8,247 nucleotides of DNA from an uncultured Mollicutes bacterium. Its GTDB lineage: Bacteria; Bacillota_I; Bacilli_A; RF39; UBA660. The notes beneath the pieces were generated by a model. It saw only the letters and a list, made by a program, of their open reading frames with translations, made no database searches and was not told the DNA's origin. Where the stretch lies: assembly GCA_900557675.1 (NCBI GenBank), contig USTO01000029.1, positions 1 through 8,247 of the forward strand. Reading direction: 5' to 3'. The position numbers and the translations under genes are program-made. Positions 1 to 6,112 of this stretch are shown here, piece after piece (the first letter of the stretch is position 1; every line of letters starts with the position of its first letter).

Positions 1-1324
1 TAGTACCATTAAATAACCAAGTATCTTGTAAAACCATAGTAAACAAATCATGAACATTTTTTCTTGTTAAATCATGAACAGAAATACCATCTATAATAAT
101 ATCTCCCTTTTTAATATCATAAAACTTCATAAGTAAATTAACCATAGTAGTCTTACCAGCACCAGTAGGCCCCACTATTGCAATCTTATTACCAGCCTTT
201 GCCTTAGCAGAAAAGTTTTTAATTATAACCTTATCATCATCATAACCAAATTCAATATTCTTAAACTCAATATTACCCTTAGCATCTTCTCTTTTTAAAA
301 TCTTAGAACTATTCTCCTTTACCATTTCCTCTTCATCTAGAAAAGAAAACACCCTATCTGAAGCAGCACCAGTAGATTGAAGAGAAGTAAAAGCTTGAGC
401 TATTTGAGTAAGGGGATTAGTAAATAACCTAATATAAATCATAAAAGCAACTATTACCCCAAAAGTAATCTTATTATCAATAACAAGGATTGCACCTACT
501 ACACAAACTGCAACATATCCAAAATTACCAATAAAACTCATAATCGGAGGCATAAGTCCAGATAAAAACTGACTCTTTCTATTACTCTTATAAAGATCAT
601 CATTTATCTTATCAAACTTATCCCTTTCTTCATCCATAGCATTATATACTTTAACAACATTATGACCACTATAAACCTCTTCAATATGACCATTTAAATA
701 ACCAAGTTGTTTTTGTTGCTCATTAAAATATTTTTGAGAATTTCTCAAAATAAATCCCATAATAACAAACCCAATTAAACTAGCAACAATCGCAGTAATA
801 GCCATAGTAACATTAGTAACAAACATCATTATAAGAGCACCAACAAACAAAGTAATAGCACTAACTAAATTACCTAAACTTTGATTAAGACTTTGAGCAA
901 TAGTATCAACATCATTAGTAACCCTAGATAAAATATCACCATAACTATTCTTATCAAAATACTTAAGAGGTAATCTATTAATCTTATCAGAAATCTCAGT
1001 CCTAAGCCTCTTAGCACATCTATTAGTAACAATAGCCATTACAAAACCTTGAATATAACTAAATATAGCACCAAGAGAATATATAACAATTAAAAATATA
1101 CCAATACTCTTAATCTTATCTAAATCAATCCTAGTCATCAAACCCTTAGTAATCTCATCAGTAATATCACTAAGCTTATCCGGTCCAATAATAGAAAATA
1201 CAGAAGAAATAATAGCAAGTAAAAGTGCAGGTATTATAAGAGGCAAGTATCCCTTAATATAATTAAATAATTTAAGCAAAGACTCCTTCAAATTAACCTT
1301 TTTAGAAACACTTTCATTAGTCAT
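1..1324 (-). CDS. ABC exporter half-transporter, canonical-site partner (C-terminus cut by window edge)
   Basis: This is one half of a heterodimeric multidrug-type ABC exporter in the cytoplasmic membrane; it exports substrates using ATP. Only the first 441 codons are present and the frame runs off the left edge. The start is the ATG at 1324, inside the last codons of the upstream ABC gene (8-base overlap), with an AGGAGG site 7 bases upstream; other frames near here stop quickly. The N-terminal ~320 residues are a six-helix transmembrane domain with the coupling-region motif LPLKYFDKNSYGD. The nucleotide-binding domain follows, with Walker A GPTGAGKT at residues 385-392 and a Q-loop VLQDTWLFNGT at the edge. 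The signature, Walker B and H-loop lie outside the window. Known TM288/BmrD-type partners keep the catalytic glutamate, and I infer the same here because the neighbouring half lacks it. Substrate unknown. Confidence 0.95.
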   Translation of the reverse strand, partial: MTNESVSKKVNLKESLLKLFNYIKGYLPLIIPALLLAIISSVFSIIGPDKLSDITDEITKGLMTRIDLDKIKSIGIFLIVIYSLGAIFSYIQGFVMAIVTNRCAKRLRTEISDKINRLPLKYFDKNSYGDILSRVTNDVDTIAQSLNQSLGNLVSAITLFVGALIMMFVTNVTMAITAIVASLIGFVIMGFILRNSQKYFNEQQKQLGYLNGHIEEVYSGHNVVKVYNAMDEERDKFDKINDDLYKSNRKSQFLSGLMPPIMSFIGNFGYVAVCVVGAILVIDNKITFGVIVAFMIYIRLFTNPLTQIAQAFTSLQSTGAASDRVFSFLDEEEMVKENSSKILKREDAKGNIEFKNIEFGYDDDKVIIKNFSAKAKAGNKIAIVGPTGAGKTTMVNLLMKFYDIKKGDIIIDGISVHDLTRKNVHDLFTMVLQDTWLFNGT

Positions 1325-3074
1325 TCAAAACCTCCTCCTTTCCAAGCTGAGATAAAGCAATCTCCTTATAAACATCACAACTCTTAAGAAGATCCTTATG
1401 CTTACCAGATCCAACAACATGACCATCCTCAATAACAAATATTTGATCAGCATCCTTAATAGTTCCTATTCTTTGAGCAACAATAACCACTATCTTATCC
1501 TTAGTATGCTTACTAAGTTCCTTCCTAAGAACAAAATCAGTCTTATAATCAAGAGCACTAAAAGAATCATCAAATATATATATTTCAGGATCCCTAGCAA
1601 TAGCACGTGCTATAGAAAGACGTTGTTTTTGTCCACCAGATAAATTAGTACCCCCCTCAGCAAGAAGAAAATCATACTTACCATCAAGCTTATTAACAAA
1701 ATTTCCACCTTGAGCAATATCTATAGCATTTATAATAGCATCCTTAGAAACCTTCTTATCATTCTTTTTACCTAAACCAACATTCTCAAGAATACTACCT
1801 CTGAACATAACAGCTTTCTGAGAAATATAACCAATCTTATCATATAAACAAGACTCCTTATATTCCTTTACATTAACTCCATCTACCAAAACTTCTCCTA
1901 AAGTAGCATCATATAACCTGGGAATCAAATTAACAATAGTAGATTTACCAGAACCAGTCCTACCAATAAACGCAATAGTCTCACCCTTATTCGCTTTAAA
2001 AGATATATCACTAAGCATATACTCCTCAGCATCAGGATACTTAAACGATACATTCCTAAACTCAAGACTACAATCACATGGACCCTTATCCAAAACACCT
2101 TCCTTTACACTAGGACAAGTATCAAGAATCTCAACAATCCTCCGAGAAGCAACACTAGCCCTAGGATAAAGAATAAATATCATAGTAAGCATCATAAAAG
2201 CCATAACAACTTGCATAGCATATGCAGAAAAAACAACCATATCACTAAATAAACCAATCTTATCCATCATACCAGCATCATTAATCAAATATGCACCAAT
2301 AAAATATATAGATAAAGAAAGCCCAGACATAATTAAAGTCATAACAGGACTCATCAAAGCCATTATCTTAGCAGTAAAACTATAAGTAGAAGTAAGCTCA
2401 TCATTAGCATTATCAAACTTATTTTTCTGATAAGACTCAGCATTAAAAGCACGAACCACTCTTATACCAGTTAAATTCTCACGAGTAATCCTATTAAGAT
2501 TATCAGTAAGCCACTGAATCTTCTTAAACTTAGGAAGAGCAATAAGAACAAGAACAAGTATTAAAGCAATTAAAACAACAATAGCACCCGCTGTAGAAAT
2601 ACTCCACTCATAACTCTTTCCAACAATCTTAGTAATAGCCCATATAGCCATAATAGGAGCCTTAATAATAACCTGAAGACCCATCGAAATAAGAAGACCA
2701 ACTTGAGTAACATCATTAGTAGTTCTAGTAATTAAACTACTAGTAGAAAAATTCTTAATCTCCTCCATCCCAAAAGATCCAACCTTATCAAAAATATCCT
2801 TTCTAAGTCTCTTAGAAAAAGACGCAGCAATATAAGCAGCAAAATATCCAACAACCACCGAAGACATAAGACTTCCCAAAGCACATAAAACCATCTTAGA
2901 ACCAGGTTTTAAAACATCCTTAACAGTACTACCAGCAGTTTGAACATACTTAGTAATCTCATTCATATAATCAGGAATCTTCAAATCAAGATAAACCTGA
3001 AAAGTAATAAACAAAATACTAATCAAAACAAGAAAAACTTGTTTCTTAGTAAGTTTCTTAATCAATTTAATCAT
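1317..3074 (-). CDS. ABC exporter half-transporter with degenerate ATPase site (TM287/BmrC type)
   Basis: A 585-residue half-transporter, full length for the family: membrane domain (about residues 15-310) then an ATPase domain. Visible motifs are Walker A GRTGSGKS (371-378), Q-loop Q419, signature LSGGQ (478-482), Walker B IYIFD ending at D502, and D-loop SALD (506-509). The catalytic glutamate after Walker B is Asp (D503), and the H-loop histidine is Gln (Q534, in VAQRIGTI). Both substitutions mark the non-hydrolysing half of heterodimeric exporters such as TM287 or BmrC, so this protein should pair with the product of the downstream overlapping gene. The start ATG at 3074 overlaps the marR stop in an ATGA junction and has an AGGAGG site just upstream. 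It is co-transcribed with a MarR repressor, which points to drug or toxic-compound efflux. The substrate cannot be read from sequence. Confidence 0.95.
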   Translation of the reverse strand: MIKLIKKLTKKQVFLVLISILFITFQVYLDLKIPDYMNEITKYVQTAGSTVKDVLKPGSKMVLCALGSLMSSVVVGYFAAYIAASFSKRLRKDIFDKVGSFGMEEIKNFSTSSLITRTTNDVTQVGLLISMGLQVIIKAPIMAIWAITKIVGKSYEWSISTAGAIVVLIALILVLVLIALPKFKKIQWLTDNLNRITRENLTGIRVVRAFNAESYQKNKFDNANDELTSTYSFTAKIMALMSPVMTLIMSGLSLSIYFIGAYLINDAGMMDKIGLFSDMVVFSAYAMQVVMAFMMLTMIFILYPRASVASRRIVEILDTCPSVKEGVLDKGPCDCSLEFRNVSFKYPDAEEYMLSDISFKANKGETIAFIGRTGSGKSTIVNLIPRLYDATLGEVLVDGVNVKEYKESCLYDKIGYISQKAVMFRGSILENVGLGKKNDKKVSKDAIINAIDIAQGGNFVNKLDGKYDFLLAEGGTNLSGGQKQRLSIARAIARDPEIYIFDDSFSALDYKTDFVLRKELSKHTKDKIVVIVAQRIGTIKDADQIFVIEDGHVVGSGKHKDLLKSCDVYKEIALSQLGKEEVLND

Positions 3075-3511
3075 ATTTCCTCCTGTAATCTTTTAATATT
3101 TTTACTCATTTTCTCAAAAACAAAAATAAGCATTTCCTTTTCAGAATCAGTAATACCATCATAAATATTACTCTCTACGTCCTTAATAACATCCTTAAAC
3201 TCATTAACATAACCAAGCCCAGTCTCAGTAAGAACAATAACCCTCTTTCTCTTATCACACGGATCAAAAACCCTTCTTAAAAGATCATTCTTCTCCATAA
3301 CATTAATAATCTCCGTAATAGTAGATCTCCTCACATGAAAAAGATTTTCTATATCCTTTTGATAAACCAAAGAAGAACCCCTACTATCAAGAAAACACAG
3401 TATAGACATCTGAACACTAGTTACATTATTTTTAAGTTTACTATCAATAATCCCTTTAATTTCCTTAGAAATTATCTTAAAATATAAACCTATATCATTT
3501 ACATCATTCAT
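3071..3511 (-). CDS. MarR-family transcriptional repressor of the efflux operon
   Basis: A 146-residue winged-helix regulator, normal length for MarR proteins. Residues about 30-100 form the DNA-binding part: a helix-turn-helix around QKDIENLFHVRRSTITEIIN, followed by the wing segment with the family's conserved D-x-R-x-K-like pattern (FDPCDKRKRVIVLTETG). The flanking N- and C-terminal helices would form the dimer interface. The start ATG at 3511 has AAGGAG about 6 bases upstream. The gene is first in the operon and its stop overlaps the start of the ABC exporter (ATGA). A consensus promoter and a GTTAG/CTAAC palindrome precede it, so it most likely represses itself and the two ABC genes until a ligand releases it. 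Ligand unknown; assignment to a named subfamily is not possible from sequence alone. Confidence 0.93.
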   Translation of the reverse strand: MNDVNDIGLYFKIISKEIKGIIDSKLKNNVTSVQMSILCFLDSRGSSLVYQKDIENLFHVRRSTITEIINVMEKNDLLRRVFDPCDKRKRVIVLTETGLGYVNEFKDVIKDVESNIYDGITDSEKEMLIFVFEKMSKNIKRLQEEI

Positions 3512-3527
3512 ACCTATCTCCTTATTT

Positions 3528-3543
3528 TGTTAGGACTCTAACA
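3528..3543. promoter_or_regulatory. Palindromic operator TGTTAG-N4-CTAACA, probable MarR binding site
   Basis: A 16-bp inverted repeat with perfect 6-base arms and a 4-base centre (GACT on the plus strand). It touches the -10 box of the marR promoter and covers the predicted transcription start, where a bound dimer would block RNA polymerase. GTTAG half-sites are known for some MarR-family repressors, for example MepR of Staphylococcus aureus. The symmetry and position are seen; binding by the adjacent MarR protein is inferred. Confidence 0.7.
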
Positions 3544-3571
3544 TTATATGTAATAACCACTAAAAAGTCAA
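3543..3571 (-). promoter_or_regulatory. Sigma-A-type promoter of the marR-ABC operon
   Basis: On the minus strand, TTGACT (-35, 3566-3571) is separated by 17 bases from TATAAT (-10, 3543-3548), nearly the full vegetative consensus. The expected transcription start is near 3536, leaving a short leader of about 25 bases with AAGGAG before the marR ATG. The operator palindrome overlaps the downstream edge. Confidence 0.8.
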
Positions 3572-3607
3572 CAAATTTCACATACATTTCAAAAAAATAA
3601 ACACACA

Positions 3608-3636
3608 AAAAATAAAAGGAAAACCCTTTTATTTTT
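3608..3636 (-). terminator. Hairpin terminator after the micro-gene pair
   Basis: A perfect 12-bp stem of A/T pairs closed by two G-C pairs (AAAAATAAAAGG with its complement) encloses a 5-base loop, and a run of T follows on the minus strand. It begins at the stop codon of the 44-residue gene. It would end the micro-gene transcript before the marR promoter and so insulate the two units. The stem is A/T-rich, so its efficiency is uncertain. Confidence 0.6.
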
Positions 3637-3769
3637 AGTAAGATCTAAATGAACTAAGAATAATTGCAAGAAGTATATAAAGTACAACAGCAATTATAAG
3701 TCCAGAAGATCTTCTAGTACAAGTTGAAGTAGTTTGGACTGTTTCTTCACAACAAGTTTGATTATTCAC
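3635..3769 (-). CDS. 44-residue small membrane protein, YjcZ-like
   Basis: A short gene starting at GTG 3769; the codon just before is a TAA stop, so no longer start is possible. An AAGGAGG site overlaps the stop of the preceding micro-gene, about 9 bases before the GTG. The product begins with a polar stretch holding three cysteines (NNQTCCEE, then TSTC) and ends in one membrane helix, GLIIAVVLYILLAIIL (residues 23-38), followed by SSFRSY. The helix resembles the LIVVLFILLIIVG core of YjcZ-family sporulation-associated small proteins. Function of that family is not known. The good ribosome binding site, the 15-base gap to the neighbour and the terminator right after the stop support a real gene. 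Length and composition alone cannot exclude other small membrane-protein classes. Confidence 0.68.
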   Translation of the reverse strand: MNNQTCCEETVQTTSTCTRRSSGLIIAVVLYILLAIILSSFRSY

Positions 3770-3783
3770 TTAAAGCCACCTCC

Positions 3784-3861
3784 TTAAATCCAAGCTCCTA
3801 ATATAATGATTAGTAAAATAAACAATACTAAAACTATTGCAGATGATGAAACATAATTCAT
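3784..3861 (-). CDS. 25-residue small membrane protein, YjcZ family-like
   Basis: A 25-residue gene starting at ATG 3861, with a strong AAGGAGG site 7 bases upstream. The product is almost only a membrane helix: a short MNYVSSS head, then AIVLVLFILLIIILGAWI. This closely matches the core pattern of YjcZ-type small proteins (alternating I/L/V, then VLFILLIIxxG) found in spore-forming Bacillota. The 44-residue gene begins 14 bases after its stop and their signals interlock, so the two are probably made together and may associate in a membrane. The gene is first in its unit and diverges from prsA. Function unknown; the family link rests on my recognition of the pattern. Confidence 0.72.
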   Translation of the reverse strand: MNYVSSSAIVLVLFILLIIILGAWI

Positions 3862-3890
3862 ATTTATTCCTCCTTTTTAACTTTCTAGAA

Positions 3891-3918
3891 TATTTTATGG
3901 GAAACAAGCAAAATTTGT
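3891..3918 (-). promoter_or_regulatory. Possible SigK-type promoter of the micro-gene pair
   Basis: On the minus strand, CATAAAATA (3891-3899) fits the SigK -10 consensus CATANNNTA. It lies 17 bases after an AC dinucleotide (3917-3918), the short SigK -35 element. A TTGACA further upstream (3939-3944) has no good -10 box at 16-18 bases, so vegetative transcription is less convincing. Late mother-cell expression would fit YjcZ-like products. The AC element carries little information, so this is tentative. Confidence 0.35.
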
Positions 3919-3937
3919 GAATATATACACCTAAATA

Positions 3938-3966
3938 TTGTCAAGCATTAAGATTTTTGCTATGAT
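3938..3966 (+). promoter_or_regulatory. Sigma-A-type promoter of prsA with extended -10
   Basis: TTGTCA (3938-3943), a 17-base spacer ending in TGC, then TATGAT (3961-3966): a near-consensus vegetative promoter with the TGN extension. The predicted start near 3973 gives a leader of about 20 bases that contains the AAGGAG site of prsA. This also argues against the in-frame TTG at 3979 as the start codon. Confidence 0.78.
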
Positions 3967-3993
3967 ATATATGTAGTCTTGAAAGGAGAATAT

Positions 3994-4995
3994 ATGAAAA
4001 ACATAGGAAAAATTTTTATTCTTGCAACAATCATGTTAACAGTTGTAGGATGTGGAGCCATTCCCACTTTAAAAAATGGCGAACAAAAAGTAGCATCTCT
4101 AAAAGATGGTGGAGTATCCGCAGACAGCTTATATAGTAAAATGAAAACAAAATATGGAGCACAAGAATTTATAGATCTTCTAGACCTAGAAATACTAAAC
4201 AAAAAATATAAAGAAGATGACGCTGAAAAAGAATATCTAAACGATCAAGTCGAAGAATTAAAATCAAATGCAAAAAGCAATAACATCTCATATGACGATT
4301 TACTAGCATACTACGGATTCAAAGATGATGACGCAGTAAAAGATTACTTTAGACTAACTTATCGAAGAGATAAAGCAGTAAACGAATACATAAGTAAAGA
4401 ACTAAAAGATAGCGAAATAGAAGATTACTATAAAGACAAAGTATATGGAGACATAAAAGTAAAACACATATTAATAGCACCAGATACTAGTGATGATATG
4501 ACTACCGAAGAAAAAGAAAATGCTGAAAAAGAAGCTAAAAAAGAAGCAGAAAACATCATTAAAAAATTAAACGATGATGAAAACTTCGAAAAACTAGCAA
4601 AAAAATACTCAGATGACTCTGCAACAGTTAAAAAAGGCGGAGACCTAGGATGGATCTCAACCGGAGACATGGTCGAAGAATTTAACGATGCAGCATTCAA
4701 ACTAAAAAAAGGAAAATACACATCTAGCCCAGTAAAAACAAAATACGGTTATCATATAATCTATAAAATAGATGAAAAAGATAAACCAAAAATAGAAAAA
4801 GTAAAAGATGATATCAAAGAAAATCTAGTAAAAGAAAAACTAGAAAACAATAAAACACTTTACTACGAAACACTAGAAAACATAAGAGAAGATGCTGGAT
4901 TAAAATTCGAAGATAAAGAACTAAGAAAAGCCTATAATAATTACATGAACAATCTAAAAAAACAAGCTACAAGTTCAAGTAATAATTCTAATTAA
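3994..4995 (+). CDS. prsA: PrsA-like peptidyl-prolyl isomerase lipoprotein (foldase)
   Basis: A 333-residue extracytoplasmic foldase that helps exported proteins fold at the outer face of the membrane. The start is ATG 3994, with AAGGAG about 6 bases upstream; an earlier in-frame TTG at 3979 has no such site. The N-terminus is a lipoprotein signal ending in the lipobox VVGC, with the lipidated cysteine at C20. Residues about 25-150 resemble the SurA/PrsA chaperone arm. The parvulin rotamase domain spans about 154-260, with the family's two histidines H158 (VKHIL) and H254 (YGYHII) and the GGDLGW motif (215-220). A charged helix and an Asn/Ser-rich tail complete it. It is the only plus-strand gene here. 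Its codons end mainly in A or C, unlike the T/G-ending codons of its neighbours, as expected for a gene on the opposite replication strand. Confidence 0.93.
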   Translation: MKNIGKIFILATIMLTVVGCGAIPTLKNGEQKVASLKDGGVSADSLYSKMKTKYGAQEFIDLLDLEILNKKYKEDDAEKEYLNDQVEELKSNAKSNNISYDDLLAYYGFKDDDAVKDYFRLTYRRDKAVNEYISKELKDSEIEDYYKDKVYGDIKVKHILIAPDTSDDMTTEEKENAEKEAKKEAENIIKKLNDDENFEKLAKKYSDDSATVKKGGDLGWISTGDMVEEFNDAAFKLKKGKYTSSPVKTKYGYHIIYKIDEKDKPKIEKVKDDIKENLVKEKLENNKTLYYETLENIREDAGLKFEDKELRKAYNNYMNNLKKQATSSSNNSN

Positions 4996-5030
4996 AAAAA
5001 GACCCATTTCAAACGAAATGAGTCTTTTTT
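4995..5030. terminator. Bidirectional terminator shared by prsA and recX
   Basis: An A-tract, GAC, a C/A mismatch, then CATTTC, an AAAC loop, GAAATG, GTC and a T-tract form a long hairpin. It starts at the prsA stop and ends at the recX stop. Flanking A and T runs give a U-tract in either direction, so it can terminate both convergent transcripts. Confidence 0.88.
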
Positions 5031-5770
5031 CATACCTTAAAACCCTTTTGATACATCTTTTGTTTTACTCTATACTCAAGTTCACTACCACTATACTTCT
5101 TAGATAACTTAGCTTTAATTCTTTCATATTCCTTATCCCTTATACTAGAATCATCAAAAATAACATCACTAAGTACATATTCAATATCCTCTTTATAAAA
5201 ACCCTTATTAATCAAATTACAAAAAATCTTATTCTTAAGAACATAACTAGACTTATTACTATTTAAACGAATATCACGATAAACTAATTTTTTTATCTTA
5301 GAAATCTGATCATCCCTAGAATAATTATCAATATATTTACAAATAACATCACGTCTTATCCCAAGTTTTTCCAAATCCCTAATAATTACCAAAGGTCCAA
5401 CATTCTTTAAATTAATCTGATCATTTATATAAGCCTCAGTATACACACATTCATTAATATAACCATACTCCTTAAGCCTATTAATAACAAAAGAAATAAT
5501 ACCATCATCATACCTATACCTTTTCAAATAAGAGTCAATTTCCTTTTCAGTTCTCAGTTTAACTTCAATATACTTAATAGCCTTATAATAAGCCTCATAA
5601 TACAAATTATCCTTTAAATAAAGATCAAGTTCATTCTTAGAAATACAACCCTTAGATAAAATATTATACTTAAGTATAATATCTTCATAGATAACATACT
5701 TATCCCCAGAAATAATAACCTGATACCTACTATTTCCCAAAAACTTATACTTTTCTATTTTCAAAACCAT
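5030..5770 (-). CDS. recX: RecX-family regulator of RecA
   Basis: RecX proteins bind RecA filaments and limit recombination and the SOS response. The 246-residue product has the expected architecture: an N-terminal part that resembles Bacillota RecX (IEKYKFLGNSRYQVIISGDKY), then three-helix repeats. Repeat 1 is at about 58-115 (AIKYIEVKLRTEKEIDSYL, then GYINE and YTEAYINDQ), repeat 2 at about 120-150 (IIRDLEKLGIRRDVICKYI), and further repeats run to the C-terminus, which ends KQKMYQKGF. The start is uncertain: ATG 5770 is the only ATG, but TTG 5776, GTG 5773 and TTG 5764 are in frame. No AGGAGG is present. A GGTGAT at 5768-5773, matching the far end of the Shine-Dalgarno sequence, would suit TTG 5764 (244 residues). 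The gene has its own promoter with a LexA-like box and converges with prsA. Confidence 0.88.
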   Translation of the reverse strand: MVLKIEKYKFLGNSRYQVIISGDKYVIYEDIILKYNILSKGCISKNELDLYLKDNLYYEAYYKAIKYIEVKLRTEKEIDSYLKRYRYDDGIISFVINRLKEYGYINECVYTEAYINDQINLKNVGPLVIIRDLEKLGIRRDVICKYIDNYSRDDQISKIKKLVYRDIRLNSNKSSYVLKNKIFCNLINKGFYKEDIEYVLSDVIFDDSSIRDKEYERIKAKLSKKYSGSELEYRVKQKMYQKGFKV

Positions 5771-5780
5771 CACCAAACAA

Positions 5781-5810
5781 ATCTTATCACACCAAACATT
5801 CGTTTGTCAA
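5781..5810 (-). promoter_or_regulatory. Sigma-A-type promoter of recX
   Basis: TTGACA (5805-5810), an 18-base spacer ending in TGA, then TAAGAT (5781-5786), so the -35 is perfect and the -10 is extended. The predicted transcription start falls near 5774, only a few bases before the ATG at 5770, implying a leaderless or very short-leader mRNA. Confidence 0.7.
5793..5806. promoter_or_regulatory. LexA (SOS) box in the recX promoter
   Basis: The minus strand reads CAAAC-GAAT-GTTTG, a perfect 5-base inverted repeat. It matches the Gram-positive LexA consensus CGAAC-RNRY-GTTYG at all but the second base. It lies in the spacer and touches the -35 box, an ideal place for repression. SOS control of a RecA modulator makes sense biologically. 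No lexA gene is in the window, so the regulator is inferred. Confidence 0.62.
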
Positions 5811-5827
5811 TAAGAGAAAAAAAGAAC

Positions 5828-6028
5828 TTAATTATTCTTCAAAATAATCAAATCCTTTTCAACTTCTTCAAGAGCTCTACCTATATTCTTAGTAGATACA
5901 TAATCTTCCTCTGGCATTTGTAAATGACCAGTTTCTTTTATTTCATTACTCCTTTGAGCTGCTATATGCACTAAACGATACTTACTATCAACATGCAAAA
6001 GAAGCTTATCTATTGATGGATATATCAT
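5828..6028 (-). CDS. rpoZ: RNA polymerase omega subunit
   Basis: A 66-residue protein with the omega signature at its N-terminus (MIYPSIDKLLLHVDSKYRLVHIAAQRSNEI) in the family's usual position, and the conserved second block KNIGRALEEVEKDLI near the end. Omega binds the beta-prime subunit and aids assembly and stability of RNA polymerase. This is about the usual length for Bacillota and shorter than the proteobacterial form. The ATG at 6028 directly follows an in-frame TAG, so the start is fixed, although the best upstream GGAG lies about 12 bases away, farther than usual. In many genomes rpoZ follows gmk; here a patatin gene precedes it (84-base gap) and recX follows, so the common neighbour is missing. 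Confidence 0.93.
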   Translation of the reverse strand: MIYPSIDKLLLHVDSKYRLVHIAAQRSNEIKETGHLQMPEEDYVSTKNIGRALEEVEKDLIILKNN

Positions 6029-6053
6029 CTATGTATCACACTCCCATATCTAG

Positions 6054-6080
6054 AATATAATATATTTAAAACGTTTACAA
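6054..6080 (-). promoter_or_regulatory. Possible weak promoter of rpoZ
   Basis: TTGTAA (6075-6080) and TATATT (6054-6059) on the minus strand, with a short 15-base spacer. It lies between the patatin stop and rpoZ, where no clear terminator is seen, so rpoZ may also be read from upstream. Spacing is suboptimal and A/T-rich sequence produces such matches by chance. Confidence 0.3.
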
Positions 6081-6112
6081 GCAAAGTAACAAAATTAGAC
6101 ATAACTTTACAA

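Noticed and set aside
1398..1643. Open reading frame on the plus strand opposite the ABC exporter gene
   Set aside because: It lies entirely antisense to the ATPase domain coding region and has a low-complexity Asn/Leu/Ser/Ile product and no recognisable domain. The same applies to plus-strand frames at 2940-3164 and 6503-6859.
3979..3993. Upstream in-frame TTG start for prsA
   Set aside because: It would lie only a few bases after the predicted transcription start and inside the ribosome binding region. The ATG at 3994 has proper spacing and gives a typical lipoprotein signal.
3960..4721. Minus-strand frames at 3960-4202 and 4428-4721 opposite prsA
   Set aside because: They mirror the A-rich prsA codons as Phe/Ser-rich products and have no domain. 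prsA itself is unambiguous.
5817..5848. Possible terminator between rpoZ and recX (ATTATT/AATAAT hairpin then a T-run on the minus strand)
   Set aside because: The stem is only six A/T pairs, lies mostly within the rpoZ coding region, and is separated from the T-run. Too weak to call.
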